A DNA stretch of 64,000 nucleotides from Corynebacterium yonathiae. Its GTDB lineage: Bacteria > Actinomycetota > Actinomycetes > Mycobacteriales > Mycobacteriaceae. The number at the start of each line of letters is the position of its first letter. The stretch's first letter is position 1. The translations under genes were made by a program, and so were the position numbers. The notes below the pieces were generated by a model. It saw only the letters and a program-made list of their open reading frames with translations, had not been told where the DNA came from and ran no database searches. The DNA is taken from the NCBI RefSeq assembly GCF_022288805.1, contig NZ_JAKOPM010000010.1, positions 25,670-89,669 on the forward strand, given 5' to 3'. Shown one piece after another: positions 9,359 to 19,327 of this stretch.

Positions 9359-10467
9359 ATGTCTGTGCGTATTCGTGCCCTTGCCTTGTCCATCGTTGCG
9401 GCTATGACGGCAGGGCGCTTTCTGTTCCTGCAGCGGGAGTTGCGTCCTATCCCTCCGCAGGCTCGGTGCCCGTTGCCCAGTTGGATATCACCCAGGTTGA
9501 CGGTGGTGTGGCTTAGGTTTTGCCACTCCTGAGCTGCAGTCCCATATCGAGACGGTGACCCGCCAAATGCATGAGCTGCGTGGCAAGGCCTGGGATGCCA
9601 ATCTTCCGTTTGGCGGTGCCAGGCTTCGCGACGTCGCACCGGACCGCACCGCTTATATCAACGGCATATCCTGGAGCAAGGGATTGGAGTACACCGCAAT
9701 GCAGCGCGCTGCGGAGGAAAACTTTGACTTTGAGCATCGCCGTGGAGACGGGGAGGATCCGTGGACGGCAAAGTCCGGCGCCTTCTTCGCAGAAAACCTC
9801 ACTTCGTTACCCATGGAGCGCGCCATTGCCAGCTGGTCTACTGATGGCGGTTCTGGGAGCGAGTGGAATCAGCTCAACCACTCCAACGGTTCCTATTCTG
9901 GCGGTGCGGGGCATATCTACAGCTTGCTTGACCCAGCCAACCACTATTTTGCGCAAGCCTAGGTTGGAAACACGACGGCCGGCCATTATTCCGAGCACGC
10001 GGTGTCGGGCGCCCCAGAGCGCCTCGAAGGACGGCATGCATTTCCCATTGCGGTGCCGGAAACCGCTCTGGCAAGCGCGGCTATACGTTTTAGCGGCGGT
10101 ACCCATGTGGGCGATTCCAGCAGCATTGGCGTAAGCATTGCAGGGTGGGACGGTGCCCGGTTAGGGGGCGGGGTCATCGGTAACCTCGTCCGATCCGGAG
10201 GTTCTTTCGGTGCATTCTGACGGGACTTATGAGGCCTTGCAGGAAGGCACGGCTGAGGTGCGTATTACTCCATACCTGCTGCGCAACGGGGAAACTCGCC
10301 CGGCCGGAAAAGCACTGAACCAGACGGTAGCGGTCACCAAAAAGCCAGCGATAAGCGGCATTGGTGGAGGATCGAGCGCCGGCGCGGCTATCGGCATCAT
10401 TGCCGCCATCGTTGCCATTTTGGGAATTGGATCCCAAGTTCTGCGGCAGATGGGTTTCTGGCAATAA
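9359..10467 (+). pseudogene. Decayed secreted CAP/SCP-domain protein gene
   Basis: Pieces of one protein are spread over all three frames. There is a signal-peptide-like start at 9359 (MSVRIRALALSIVAAMTAG), then, after a frameshift near 9410, ALSVPAAGVASYPSAGSVPV. After a stop and shift near 9510 comes a CAP-like region with MHELRGKAWDANLPFGG, AFFAENLTS and GHIYSLLDPANHYFA. An in-frame TAG follows at 9960-9962, the frame then continues to about 10220, and another shift leads to a C-terminal transmembrane anchor (GAAIGIIAAIVAILGIG) ending at 10467. At least three frameshifts and one or two stops make a functional product very unlikely. The ancestor was probably a surface-anchored CAP-superfamily protein. 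Confidence 0.82.
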
Positions 10468-10468
10468 A

Positions 10469-10491
10469 AAATACCCCGCCGTGAGCGGGGT
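10469..10491 (-). terminator. Rho-independent terminator for minus-strand transcription
   Basis: ACCCCGC and GCGGGGT pair around a 5-nt loop. On the minus strand the stem is followed by ATTTTTTATT, so it terminates transcription coming from the TetR-MFS operon. It also lies directly after the stop of the plus-strand pseudogene. Confidence 0.8.
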
Positions 10492-10498
10492 GTGGGGG

Positions 10499-10671
10499 AG
10501 CTACATCGTAGGAACGTCCCAGGAACCGAACCAGCGCTGCGCCGATAAGTGCATGTTATCGCTCAGTCCGCCAGGAGCATAGCCGAGGGCGGATTCAATG
10601 GGGGCGTCGGCAAGCGGGGCTAGGCATGCAGCTTCTCGTCTGTGGACTGTGCCCGTGCCGGTGAGGCACCG
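10499..10671 (-). pseudogene. Coding remnant downstream of the MFS gene
   Basis: Between the MFS stop and the terminator, the minus strand stays open in the MFS reading frame for about 55 codons. It ends LADAPIESALGYAPGGL and then SAQRWFGSWDVPTM before a TAG. The composition looks like a real protein C-terminus rather than noise, but there is no start or upstream portion, and I do not recognise the family. It may be the 3' end of a gene whose body was lost when the MFS gene arrived. Confidence 0.4.
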
Positions 10672-12240
10672 TTAGTCAATCGTCTCCTTCAGACGCTCCT
10701 CGCGAAGAGGCAGCAGAAGAACGAGGGCGACGATGACCAACGGAACCATCAGGGCGATGACCGGGGTCAGACCGTCATTATAGGAATTGAGGATTGCTTC
10801 CTCGATTGGCTTGGGGAAGGACGCGACCAAATCCGGGGTGAGGCTATTAGCGCCCCCGTCGGCATTGCCAAACTTTTCTGCATAGGCGGCGCCCTCCGGG
10901 CCCATCTTTTGGAAAGCTTCTGGCATGCGGGTAGCCATCTCATCCTTCATATTGTGGATGAACATGGAGCCGACCAGGGAAGCACCCAGCGCGGAACCGA
11001 TCTGGCGGAAGAAGTTATTCGCTGCGGTTGCCGTGCCCACCTGGGATAGTGGGAAGGAGTTCTGGACGATGAGCACGAGGACCTGAATAACCATGCCTAG
11101 GCCGATGCCGAAGACCAAGAACTCGCAGCCCAGCTGCGTCAGAGAAGTCTCTACGGTCAGGTGAGACATCCAGAATAGTGCACCGGCGGTAATTGCTAGG
11201 CCGATGATGGGGTAGACCTTGTAATGGCCGGTGCGGGCGATGATAAAGCCCACACCCGTGGAGGTGCCGATAAGGCCCACCATCATGGGGATCATCATGA
11301 GACCGGCCTTCGTCGGGGTTAGGGTATGAACCATCTGCAGATAGGTAGGCATATAGCCTAGAACGCCGAACATTGCCAAGCCAAGCACCACGCCGGACAA
11401 GGTGGTAAGGGCCATATTGCGGTTCTTGAACAGGCGAACTGGAATGAGCGGTTCCTTGGCCCGCAGCTCCACCAGGATGGTGATGATGGCGCCGACGATG
11501 GTGATGGCACCCAAGGTGAGGATCATGGACGAGCCCCACTCGTACTCGGTGCCGCCCCAGGTGGTCATGAGAATAAGGGAAGCGGTGGTGATGGCGATGA
11601 AGGTTGCGCCGAGCCAGTCAAAGCGCTTCATGTCGGCCTCACCGACGCGCAGGTGTAGCACCAAGGTGCACACGATGATGGCGAGGATACCCAGCGGAAT
11701 GTTCATCCACATGCCCCAGCGCCACCCCGGGCCGTCGGTGAACCAACCACCGAGGACGGGGCCGAGGACGGAGGAAAGGCCAAACACGCCGCCCATGATG
11801 CCCATGAACTTACCGCGCTCACGGGAGGAGGTGACCTCGGCGATGATGGACTGGGAGGAAATCATCATAAAACCAGCACCAAAGCCCTGGACTGCGCGGG
11901 CGATAATCAGCAGCGACATGGAGTTGGCAAAGCCACCCAGCGTAGAACCTACGACGAAGGTGGCGATACCGCCGATGTAGAGCCACTTGCGGCCCAGCAT
12001 GTCACCCAATTTGCCGGAGATGGGCATGGCGATGGTCATGGTGACCAGGAAGGCGGAGATGACCCAGCTCATGTGGTCGACGCCGCCGAGCTCACCAACG
12101 ATGGTTGGAAGAGCAGAAGAGAAGATCATTTGGCCCAAGGAGCTCATCAGCATGGTGAGCATCAAAGCCGAGAAAATCAGCCCGAGGTTATCGGCCCGGG
12201 ACTGGCCCTGCGAGGGGGCCTTAGTGGCCGTATCTACCAT
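10672..12240 (-). CDS. DHA2-family (EmrB/QacA-like) MFS multidrug efflux transporter
   Basis: A 522-residue membrane protein with about 14 predicted helices, the number typical of DHA2 drug:H+ antiporters. Seen in the sequence: motif A GKLGDMLGRKWLYIGG (cytoplasmic loop 2-3), ARAVQGFGAGFMMISSQSII, and motif C-like SSVLGPVLGGWFTDGPGWRW. Start is ATG 12240 with AAAGGAA just upstream; seven bases overlap the end of the TetR gene, indicating translational coupling. The neighbouring TetR repressor and its operator suggest drug-induced expression. The substrate cannot be deduced. Confidence 0.92.
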   Translation of the reverse strand: MVDTATKAPSQGQSRADNLGLIFSALMLTMLMSSLGQMIFSSALPTIVGELGGVDHMSWVISAFLVTMTIAMPISGKLGDMLGRKWLYIGGIATFVVGSTLGGFANSMSLLIIARAVQGFGAGFMMISSQSIIAEVTSSRERGKFMGIMGGVFGLSSVLGPVLGGWFTDGPGWRWGMWMNIPLGILAIIVCTLVLHLRVGEADMKRFDWLGATFIAITTASLILMTTWGGTEYEWGSSMILTLGAITIVGAIITILVELRAKEPLIPVRLFKNRNMALTTLSGVVLGLAMFGVLGYMPTYLQMVHTLTPTKAGLMMIPMMVGLIGTSTGVGFIIARTGHYKVYPIIGLAITAGALFWMSHLTVETSLTQLGCEFLVFGIGLGMVIQVLVLIVQNSFPLSQVGTATAANNFFRQIGSALGASLVGSMFIHNMKDEMATRMPEAFQKMGPEGAAYAEKFGNADGGANSLTPDLVASFPKPIEEAILNSYNDGLTPVIALMVPLVIVALVLLLPLREERLKETID

Positions 12241-12866
12241 CGCATTCCTTTCATAAAGTCTGTTATTAGTGTGAGGGAAGTATCGAGACGTGCGTGAAGG
12301 TCTTTGCTGCAATCCGCATCGGGAGATGCCAACGCCAACCAGAGTGCCTCGCGGACGAGGCCGGCGATGAGCATCGCCTCGGTGCTCGAAGAGCAGCTAT
12401 CGAGGACGCGAAGCTTCGGTTCCTTGGTGAGGCGCTCTTCAATGAGATCGATGAGCTCAATGGATTTTGCCCGCTTCCGGCTTATTGCCGCAGCGGCGGC
12501 ATCTGGATCATTGGAGATGCGCTTGCGGCGATCCCGGATGGTCGGGTTGATGTGGTGTCCTTCCATATGTTGCCTGACGAGCTGAAGGACGAGGCCTACC
12601 ATGCTGTGCGTTGGTTCAGTGAGGAAGAACTCCCGCATCTCCTCCGTAAACTCGGTGCTCGGAGCGCCTAGTACGGCGGATTCTTTGGAGTCGAAATAAT
12701 TGAAGAAGGTGCGCCGAGAAATACCGGCTACCTCGCAAATCCTCTCAATCGTGACCGCGCTAAAGGACTGTTCATCCACCAGTTTCGTGGCGGCATCCTC
12801 TATGCGCAGGCGCGTCTCGAGACGTTTCTGCTCGCGTAGTGATAGTTCTTCTTGCACGCCATGCAA
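12234..12866 (-). CDS. TetR-family transcriptional repressor of the MFS operon
   Basis: A 210-residue regulator. The N-terminal TetR HTH (about residues 12-58) is clear: LRIEDAATKLVDEQSFSAVTIERICEVAGISRRTFFNYFDSKESAV. The C-terminal ligand-binding domain is divergent, as usual. It is first in an operon with the efflux gene. A 26-bp palindrome ends six bases upstream of the start, so autorepression is likely. Start is uncertain: the frame opens with TTG at 12866, and a GTG at 12857 is the alternative. Neither has a good ribosome-binding site, so the mRNA may be leaderless. Confidence 0.88.
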   Translation of the reverse strand: MHGVQEELSLREQKRLETRLRIEDAATKLVDEQSFSAVTIERICEVAGISRRTFFNYFDSKESAVLGAPSTEFTEEMREFFLTEPTHSMVGLVLQLVRQHMEGHHINPTIRDRRKRISNDPDAAAAAISRKRAKSIELIDLIEERLTKEPKLRVLDSCSSSTEAMLIAGLVREALWLALASPDADCSKDLHARLDTSLTLITDFMKGMRW

Positions 12867-12871
12867 CTTTA

Positions 12872-12897
12872 CACTCGGTGCAAACTTGCACCAAGTG
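12872..12897. promoter_or_regulatory. Palindromic TetR operator
   Basis: CACTCGGTGCAA, a 2-nt centre, then TTGCACCAAGTG: a 26-bp inverted repeat with a single mismatched pair, lying just upstream of the TetR start. Position and symmetry fit binding of a TetR homodimer blocking its own promoter. Confidence 0.75.
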
Positions 12898-12981
12898 CAA
12901 TGTTGGTGATTTTGAAGCTGTAATCTCCTTTATGTGAGATGTGCCATGGCGCTTACCGACGCCCCTCATCCCAGACATGCT

Positions 12982-13011
12982 AAAACCCGCCCAAGTCCTG
13001 CCCGGGCGGGG
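12982..13011 (-). terminator. Rho-independent terminator of fumC
   Basis: On the minus strand CCCGCCC pairs with GGGCGGG across an 11-nt loop and is followed by TTTTAG. It lies 19 bases beyond the fumC stop. Confidence 0.75.
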
Positions 13012-13029
13012 TAGCGGTGCGGTGAATGC

Positions 13030-14430
13030 TTAGAAGCTATCGCGGTCGCGGTTGGTCATGCTTAGCACGTTGAGGCGCTTATCCAACTCTTCTTCGGTGA
13101 GGTTCTCGCCGTCGACAAAGCCCAAGTCAATAACGGCCTGGCGGACGGTAATCTTCTCATGTAGAGCGTGCTTTGCTGCCTTTGCCGCGTTCTCGTAGCC
13201 GATAGCAGAGTTAAGCGGAGTCACGATCGAAGTGGAAGACTCCGCAAAGTGCTTCATACGCTCCTCATTAGCCTCGATATGATCGATGCACTTATCGGCG
13301 AAGACGCGAGAGGAATTGGCCAGCAGGCGAGCGGACTCGAGCACGTTGCGCGCCATCATCGGGATGAAAACATTGAGCTCGAAGTGGCCCTGGGCGCCAC
13401 CGAAAGCTACAGCGGCGTCGTTGCCCACTACTTGGCCGGCCACCATGGTGACGGCCTCCGGAATGACCGGGTTGACCTTACCCGGCATGATGGAGGAACC
13501 CGGCTGCAGGTCCTTCAAGTGGATTTCTGCCAGGCCGGTCAGCGGGCCGGAGCCCATCATGCGCAGGTCATTGGCAATCTTATTAAGAGATACAGCGACC
13601 GAGCGCATAGCGCCGGAGAACTCGACGAGGCCGTCGCGAGCGGCCTGTGCCTCGAAGTGGTTCTCAGCCTCCTTTAGTTCCTTAACGCCAGTGAGCTTCT
13701 TGAGCTCTTCGGTGACCTTGGCTCCGAAGTCCGCGGAGGTGTTTAGGCCGGTGCCGGTGGCAGTGCCGCCGATAGCCAGCTCACCCAAGCGCGGCAGGGT
13801 GGCCTCGATACGCTCGATGCCCAGCTCAATCTGACGGGCGTAGCCGCCGAATTCTTGACCGAGGGTAACCGGGGTGGCGTCCATCAAGTGGGTACGCCCC
13901 GCCTTGACCACGTCGGCGAATTCCTTGGCCTTCTTGCTCAGGGACTCGTGCAGAACCTTCAGACCTGGAATGAGGTCATTGACGGCTGCTTCCGTAGCGG
14001 CCACGTGGGTGGCGGTAGGGAAGGTGTCATTGGAGGACTGGCCCATATTCACGTGGTCATTAGGGTGAATCTCCACGCCATTCTGGTGTGCCAAGGAGGC
14101 GATAACCTCATTGGTATTCATATTGGACGAGGTGCCGGAACCAGTCTGGAAAACGTCGATAGGGAAAGCATCATTGTGCTTGCCCTCAGCGATTTCGGTA
14201 GCGGCGGCAATGATGGCATCGGCCTTGTCCGCATCCAACTTGCCGGAGTCCTTATTTACCTGGGCGCAGGCTGCCTTAAGGAGGCCAAGTGCACGAATCT
14301 GCGCATTTTCCAGGCCGCGGCCGGAAATAGGGAAGTTATCCACTGCACGCTGGGTCTGTGCGCGCCACAGGGCCTCTGCGGGAACCTTAACTTCGCCCAT
14401 AGTGTCATGTTCAATGCGGTATTCAGTCAT
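13030..14430 (-). CDS. fumC: Fumarate hydratase, class II
   Basis: Iron-independent fumarase of the citric acid cycle, interconverting fumarate and malate. The 466-residue protein carries the superfamily signature [15 protein letters not shown] near residue 316, [16 protein letters not shown] near residue 98, and [10 protein letters not shown]. The conserved active-site Ser lies in the GSSIMPGK loop. Length is typical. The start is ATG 14430. The order fumC-glpX-DUF4245 matches M. tuberculosis Rv1098c-Rv1100. Confidence 0.97.
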   Translation of the reverse strand: MTEYRIEHDTMGEVKVPAEALWRAQTQRAVDNFPISGRGLENAQIRALGLLKAACAQVNKDSGKLDADKADAIIAAATEIAEGKHNDAFPIDVFQTGSGTSSNMNTNEVIASLAHQNGVEIHPNDHVNMGQSSNDTFPTATHVAATEAAVNDLIPGLKVLHESLSKKAKEFADVVKAGRTHLMDATPVTLGQEFGGYARQIELGIERIEATLPRLGELAIGGTATGTGLNTSADFGAKVTEELKKLTGVKELKEAENHFEAQAARDGLVEFSGAMRSVAVSLNKIANDLRMMGSGPLTGLAEIHLKDLQPGSSIMPGKVNPVIPEAVTMVAGQVVGNDAAVAFGGAQGHFELNVFIPMMARNVLESARLLANSSRVFADKCIDHIEANEERMKHFAESSTSIVTPLNSAIGYENAAKAAKHALHEKITVRQAVIDLGFVDGENLTEEELDKRLNVLSMTNRDRDSF

Positions 14431-14515
14431 GTGAAGATCACCTCAGTTAATTGGGGAGTGTGTGCTTTCCAGTATGGCGGAGATCTATGAGGAGGGCCGC
14501 CTTCGGGGGTGAACC

Positions 14516-15529
14516 CTACTTTTTGGTTGGGGTGGTGTAATCCACTACGGAATACTCCTGCAGCTTCGACAGCTTATGGATGGAGTCGATGTAGCGAATG
14601 GTGCCGGACTTGGAACGCATAACCAGTGAGCGGGTAGTAGCGCCGGAATTGCGGTAGGAAACACCGCGCAACATGTCACCATTGGTCACGCCGGTGGCAG
14701 CGAAGTAGCAGTTTTCAGAGGAGACCAAGTCAGTGGTCTTGAGAACGCGGTCCAAATCGTGGCCAGCAGCGCGGGCCTTTTCTGCTTCCTCTTCATCCTT
14801 CGGCCACAGCTTGCCCTGGATTTCGCCGCCCATACAGCGCATAGCGCAGGCAGTGATGATGCCCTCTGGGGTGCCGCCGATGCCCATCATCATGTCGATG
14901 GAGTTGGAATCCTGGCAGGTGGCGATGGCGCCTGCAACATCGCCATCCATAATGAGGCGTACCTTGGCGCCTGCGGCGCGAATTTCAGAGATGAGCTGCT
15001 CGTGGCGCGGACGGTCAAGGACCACCACAGTCAGATCTTCTGGGCGAATCTTCTTAGCTTCCGCGACGGACTTGATATTCCACTCCACGGATTCGTTGAT
15101 GTCGATAGCGCCCACGGCCTCGGGGCCGACGGCTATCTTTTCCATGTAGAAGACTGCAGAAGGGTCATACATGGTTCCACGCTCGGCGGCCGCGATGACG
15201 GAGATCGCATTGGGGCGTCCCTCTGCCATCAAACGAGTACCGTCAACCGGGTCCACGGCGATATCCATGGCTGCACCCTCGCCGGTGCCTACCTCTTCGC
15301 CGTTAAATAGCATGGGGGCCTCATCCTTTTCGCCCTCACCAATGACAACGACGCCGTTCATGGCTACGGAATTGATGAGCTTGCGCATTGCGTCGACCGC
15401 CGCGCCATCGCCCTCATTCTTCTGGCCGCGGCCTACCCAGCGGCCGGAAGCGAGTGCTGCTGCCTCGGTGACACGAACCAGTTCCATCGCCAGGTTGCGG
15501 TCAGGAAGATAAGACGTATTTTCGGACAT
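14516..15529 (-). CDS. glpX: Fructose-1,6-bisphosphatase, class II
   Basis: Gluconeogenic phosphatase that converts fructose-1,6-bisphosphate to fructose-6-phosphate. The 337-residue protein shows the metal-binding motifs [11 protein letters not shown] (near residue 65) and [14 protein letters not shown] (near residue 92), plus [16 protein letters not shown]. Length fits actinobacterial GlpX, usually the only FBPase in these organisms. The start is ATG 15529. It is transcribed in the same direction as fumC, 85 bp away. Confidence 0.96.
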   Translation of the reverse strand: MSENTSYLPDRNLAMELVRVTEAAALASGRWVGRGQKNEGDGAAVDAMRKLINSVAMNGVVVIGEGEKDEAPMLFNGEEVGTGEGAAMDIAVDPVDGTRLMAEGRPNAISVIAAAERGTMYDPSAVFYMEKIAVGPEAVGAIDINESVEWNIKSVAEAKKIRPEDLTVVVLDRPRHEQLISEIRAAGAKVRLIMDGDVAGAIATCQDSNSIDMMMGIGGTPEGIITACAMRCMGGEIQGKLWPKDEEEAEKARAAGHDLDRVLKTTDLVSSENCYFAATGVTNGDMLRGVSYRNSGATTRSLVMRSKSGTIRYIDSIHKLSKLQEYSVVDYTTPTKK

Positions 15530-15717
15530 GTGTAGTGGTTGCCTTCCATAGTTTTCTCATCGAGGGGTGTTCCCCTTGATGCTCTACCTTTCCATTCTCG
15601 CACTTTTTTGCTCTAATGGGTTCGATTTTGCGCCCCATTTGTGGGGGATTGACAAAACTTTCGGGGCAGAAGGGGCCGTGTGGCTTTTTGAAAGCACGCC
15701 GTGCGATACTTAGGCGC

Positions 15718-16287
15718 GTGGCTGCAGAAGAAAGACCAAAGATTTTTGAAGGTGCGAAGGACATCTCCTTGTCCCTCGCCGTCGTGGTGATCATGATGCT
15801 GCTGGCCGTGGGAGCGACCGGCCTCTGCTCGATTAACTCCGAAACTCAGCAAGGGGCGGTGCAGGAAGTAGATGAGCAAACCTTCCTTGACACCCAAGCC
15901 CGTGCGGGGGTTGGTGCTATTCGCAATCCTGAAATGCCAGAGGGCTGGGAGGCCAATGCTGCCCGTCGCGTTGATATGGGCGGAGAAAACGCCACCGTGG
16001 TCAGCTGGGTAACCGCTGACCAAGGGTTTGTGGAGTCCACACAGACGCAAGTTGCGGCCGATAGAGCAGGGGAGGCCTACGACGCCAACTACCGCGGAAT
16101 CGAATCCGACCGCGAGATCAAAGGGCACCAGGTGCGGGTGCTAGAAAGCGATGATGATTCCGTGCGCCGCCTGTGGGTGACGGATTTGGGCGATGCGCGC
16201 CTTATCATCTCCGGCGCCGCGGGCGATAGCGATTTTGAGGCTGCTACCGCTGCGTTTATCGACGCCGCACCTATAGCCGAAAAATAA
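15718..16287 (+). CDS. DUF4245 family membrane-anchored protein
   Basis: A 189-residue protein with a short cytoplasmic N-terminus (VAAEERPKIFEGAKD), one transmembrane helix (about residues 17-38) and an extracytoplasmic domain. The domain contains GWEANAARRVDMGGENATVVSWVT and an ISGAAGDSDFEAATAAFIDA C-terminal region. This is the DUF4245 family that sits divergent from glpX in mycobacteria and corynebacteria (Rv1100). Start chosen at GTG 15718, which gives the family-like N-terminus; the open frame extends further upstream. Function unknown. Its 3' end overlaps the convergent gene by 17 bases. Confidence 0.83.
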   Translation: MAAEERPKIFEGAKDISLSLAVVVIMMLLAVGATGLCSINSETQQGAVQEVDEQTFLDTQARAGVGAIRNPEMPEGWEANAARRVDMGGENATVVSWVTADQGFVESTQTQVAADRAGEAYDANYRGIESDREIKGHQVRVLESDDDSVRRLWVTDLGDARLIISGAAGDSDFEAATAAFIDAAPIAEK

Positions 16288-16639
16288 CCTCGCCCAAGCC
16301 TTCTTCCGCGGCGGTAGCGCTAAGACCGTCGCCGGCCTGGGCAATAACCTCCGCCAAAGCCTCCGCATCCAGGCCACTGAGGCGTGTCTTTCCGGCAAAG
16401 ACATCGATGCGCTCACGCTGCGAGCGCTGCGGATAAATAGCAATCTCGCGTACTTTGTCGTCCGTAAAGCGCAGCACCACGGAGCGGGAGAAGTAGCTCA
16501 CCTCATTATCGTCGCGGGTGTGTGCAGGACCGAAGAATTCTTCTACGAAATCTCGGGAATCGCCCGCCATGATGGAACCGGCGGCCGCGGATTTCGACAC
16601 AAAATCCACGCGCTCGCCTGGATAACCATAGATCTGCAC
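16271..16639 (-). CDS. Hypothetical protein coupled to xseB
   Basis: A 122-residue soluble protein without recognisable family. It begins MQIYGYPGERVDFVSKS and contains DSRDFVEEFFGPAHTRDDNEVSYFSRSVVLRF. The start GTG at 16639 shares one base with the xseB stop (TAGTG), so translation is probably coupled to exonuclease VII. No membrane segment, signal peptide or catalytic motif is visible. A good coding pattern and the coupling support a real gene. Confidence 0.65.
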   Translation of the reverse strand: MQIYGYPGERVDFVSKSAAAGSIMAGDSRDFVEEFFGPAHTRDDNEVSYFSRSVVLRFTDDKVREIAIYPQRSQRERIDVFAGKTRLSGLDAEALAEVIAQAGDGLSATAAEEGLGEVIFRL

Positions 16640-16908
16640 TACTCGTCTCCTTCAGCGTCTGCGTCCTCGGCCTTATCGAGCGCGTCTTCCACACGCTTCG
16701 CCGCGCCGTCGAGGTGCGCCTCGCACGCACGGGCAAGGGCCTCGCCGCGCTCCCAATACTTTAGCGACTCATCCAAGCCCATCTGCCCAAGCTCGAGAAT
16801 CTTCACGGTCTCAATAAGCTCATCGCGGGCTTGCTCATAGCTCAATTCTTCTACTGGGGTAAAAGCATCCTGGCCTGGCTGGCCGGTACCAATGGTGTCA
16901 TCGGACAT
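16639..16908 (-). CDS. xseB: Exodeoxyribonuclease VII small subunit
   Basis: An 89-residue subunit that assembles in several copies around XseA to form the single-strand-specific exonuclease VII. The core [46 protein letters not shown] is the family helical hairpin; the acidic tail is variable. It lies 21 bp downstream of xseA and is coupled to the next gene by a one-base overlap. Confidence 0.93.
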   Translation of the reverse strand: MSDDTIGTGQPGQDAFTPVEELSYEQARDELIETVKILELGQMGLDESLKYWERGEALARACEAHLDGAAKRVEDALDKAEDADAEGDE

Positions 16909-16929
16909 GATTTTCTCCTCGGTTGGTGA

Positions 16930-18171
16930 TTAATCGGCGGCCTGGGAGGCCATAGAAACTGCGGTAATAGAGCCATCGCCCACTCGAATGCGCAGTTGAG
17001 CGCCAGGCGGGGATTGCTTATAAGAGGTGACAACCTCGGGCCCGGAACCGTCCTTGGGTACTACCTGGACAATGGAGTATCCGCGGGCGAGAGTCGCCGA
17101 CGGTCCCAACGCCGATACGCGGGCGCGCAGCGATTCCACGTGGCGGGTTTCCCGCTCCACCATGACTTCAATTTCTCGCCGCATGGTAGCGCGGGTTCGC
17201 TCCACCTCCTCGCGGCGCGCACGGATAGGGGTCATCGGGTCTGCCATGACAGGCCGGGAACGAATATTGTCGAGGCCGCGACGTTCCCTTTCCACCCAGC
17301 CGCGCAGCGCGGCCGCCATGCGAGAGCGAGCCTCTGCGACGATGGCGCGTTCCTCGGCCACAGAGGGCACGACGCGTTTTGCGGCGTCGGTAGGCGTGGC
17401 GGCGCGCAGGTCGGCGACGTTATCGAGCACTGGGCTATCCGGCTCGTGGCCAATGGCAGAGACTACCGGGGTGCCGGCCGCTGCCACTGCGCGCTGCAGT
17501 GCTTCTTCCGAGAAGGGCAGCAGATCTTCCACGGAGCCGCCGCCACGGGCGATGATGATGACGTCCACCTCAGGATCCGCATCAAGCTGCTGGAGCGCAT
17601 CAATAACCTCAGGTACGGTATTCGCACCCTGAACCGCGGTATTGAGGACGCGGAATTGCACCGCCGGCCAGCGGTCATGGGCTACCGCCATCACATCCCG
17701 CTCTGCAGCAGAACCACGGCCGGTAATCAGCCCAATTTTGTGCGGTAGGTAGGGGAGAGGTCGCTTGCGTGCGGGATCGAAAAGGCCTTCAGCAGCTAGC
17801 TGTTGGCGCAGCTTTTCAATGCGAGCAAGTAGATCGCCAATGCCCACATGACGAATTTCGGTGGTCCACAGTGAAAAGGATCCGCGTCCGGCGTAAAAGG
17901 CGGGCTTACCGTGAACAATGACGCGGTCGCCGTCTTTCAGCGGTGCTGACAATGACTGCAACATCGATGATGGGCAAGTCAATTGCACGGACTTTTCCTG
18001 CTGTACGTCACGCAGAGTGAGGTAGGACAGCTTCCAGGTGGGCTTGAAGTTAATTTGGGTCAACTGACCCTCTACCCACAGGTAACCCAGGCGCTCGATC
18101 CAGCCCTTGACTTGGTCATTGACCTTGCCAACGGGCCAGGGAGTATCCGGAGTATTTGCCGGTTGATTCAC
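16930..18171 (-). CDS. xseA: Exodeoxyribonuclease VII large subunit
   Basis: Catalytic subunit of exonuclease VII, which degrades single-stranded DNA from both ends in mismatch repair and damage tolerance. The 413-residue protein has an N-terminal OB-fold (about residues 20-110, [23 protein letters not shown]). The catalytic core follows, with [15 protein letters not shown] and the active-site motif [19 protein letters not shown] near residue 205, plus a long C-terminal coiled coil and the ARGYSIVQ strand. Divergent from ispH, 141 bp apart. Confidence 0.96.
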   Translation of the reverse strand: MNQPANTPDTPWPVGKVNDQVKGWIERLGYLWVEGQLTQINFKPTWKLSYLTLRDVQQEKSVQLTCPSSMLQSLSAPLKDGDRVIVHGKPAFYAGRGSFSLWTTEIRHVGIGDLLARIEKLRQQLAAEGLFDPARKRPLPYLPHKIGLITGRGSAAERDVMAVAHDRWPAVQFRVLNTAVQGANTVPEVIDALQQLDADPEVDVIIIARGGGSVEDLLPFSEEALQRAVAAAGTPVVSAIGHEPDSPVLDNVADLRAATPTDAAKRVVPSVAEERAIVAEARSRMAAALRGWVERERRGLDNIRSRPVMADPMTPIRARREEVERTRATMRREIEVMVERETRHVESLRARVSALGPSATLARGYSIVQVVPKDGSGPEVVTSYKQSPPGAQLRIRVGDGSITAVSMASQAAD

Positions 18172-18312
18172 ACAGCCTCCCTTTCTTCAGTCTGCCGTGT
18201 TCTTCCGTCTAGTTTAGGGGCCAGCGCGGTCTATTGCCCCGCTCGGGGTAGCCAGAAAGGTGACGTTAGGCCCCACTATTGTTTTGCGTAGTGTTTCGAT
18301 ACTCTGGGAGCC

Positions 18313-19263
18313 ATGACTGATGGTAAAAATGTTCTCCTTGCGGCCCCGCGCGGATACTGCGCAGGCGTGGACCGCGCGGTCGAGACCGTAGAAAAGGCGC
18401 TGGAAAAGTACGGCGCGCCCATTTATGTACGCAAACAAATCGTGCACAACCGTTACGTCGTAGAATCTCTGGCAGACCGCGGCGTCATCTTCGTCGACGA
18501 GGCCTCTGAGGCACCAGAAGGCGCCCACCTAGTCTTCTCCGCCCACGGTATTTCCCCTGCCGTGCGCGCAGAAGCAACGCAGCGCAAGCAGCTTACTTTG
18601 GACGCCACCTGCCCATTGGTTACCAAGGTGCACAAGGAAGCCCAGCGCTTCCAGCGCGATGGCTACCACATCCTTCTGGTTGGCCACGAAGGCCACGAAG
18701 AAGTAGAAGGCACTGCCGGCGAGGCACCTGAGGTCACCCACCTCGTGGATGGCATCGGGGGCGTCGCCAAGCTGCCAGAGTTCCTGCAGGATGAGAAGCT
18801 TATCTGGCTGTCCCAGACCACGCTATCGGTGGATGAGACCATCACCATCGTCAATAAGCTGCGCGAGCGCTTCCCGCACTTGGAGAACCCGCCTTCAGAC
18901 GATATTTGCTACGCCACCCAAAACCGCCAAGAATCCGTCAAGGCCATCGCCCCACAGTGCGACCTGATGATTGTGGTGGGCTCTAAGAACTCCTCTAACT
19001 CGGTGCGCTTGGTTGAGGTGGCGCTTGAGGCAGGCGCCAAGACTTCCCACCTCGTGGATTTTGCCAAGGAAATCGACGAATCTTGGTTGGAAGGCGTCCA
19101 GACGGTCGGCGTAACCTGCGGTGCTTCGGTGCCTGAGTTGCTGGTACGCGAAGTACTGGAGTTCCTGGACGAGCGCGGTTATAGCGACGTAGAACAGGTA
19201 ACGACCTCTACCGAGACGATTACCTTCGCCCTACCGCGCGACCTGCGCCCAGCACGCACCTAA
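18313..19263 (+). CDS. ispH: 4-hydroxy-3-methylbut-2-enyl diphosphate reductase
   Basis: Last enzyme of the MEP isoprenoid pathway: a [4Fe-4S] protein that reduces HMBPP to isopentenyl and dimethylallyl diphosphate. The 316-residue protein has the three cluster Cys in [27 protein letters not shown] and [11 protein letters not shown]. It also has the substrate His residues ([19 protein letters not shown]) and the SKNSSNS motif. Starts at ATG 18313. Products feed uppS at 2148 and respiratory quinones. A bidirectional terminator follows. Confidence 0.97.
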   Translation: MTDGKNVLLAAPRGYCAGVDRAVETVEKALEKYGAPIYVRKQIVHNRYVVESLADRGVIFVDEASEAPEGAHLVFSAHGISPAVRAEATQRKQLTLDATCPLVTKVHKEAQRFQRDGYHILLVGHEGHEEVEGTAGEAPEVTHLVDGIGGVAKLPEFLQDEKLIWLSQTTLSVDETITIVNKLRERFPHLENPPSDDICYATQNRQESVKAIAPQCDLMIVVGSKNSSNSVRLVEVALEAGAKTSHLVDFAKEIDESWLEGVQTVGVTCGASVPELLVREVLEFLDERGYSDVEQVTTSTETITFALPRDLRPART

Positions 19264-19295
19264 GTAGCGTTTGCCTATACGGCAGTTAAAACGGA

Positions 19296-19326
19296 AGAAA
19301 GGCCCGGAAACGGGCCTTTCTTTTGC
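19296..19326. terminator. Bidirectional terminator between ispH and the DUF6542 gene
   Basis: GAAAGGCCCG, loop GAAA, CGGGCCTTTC, then TTTTGC on the plus strand and T-rich sequence on the minus strand. It serves both convergent genes. Confidence 0.88.
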
Positions 19327-19327
19327 T

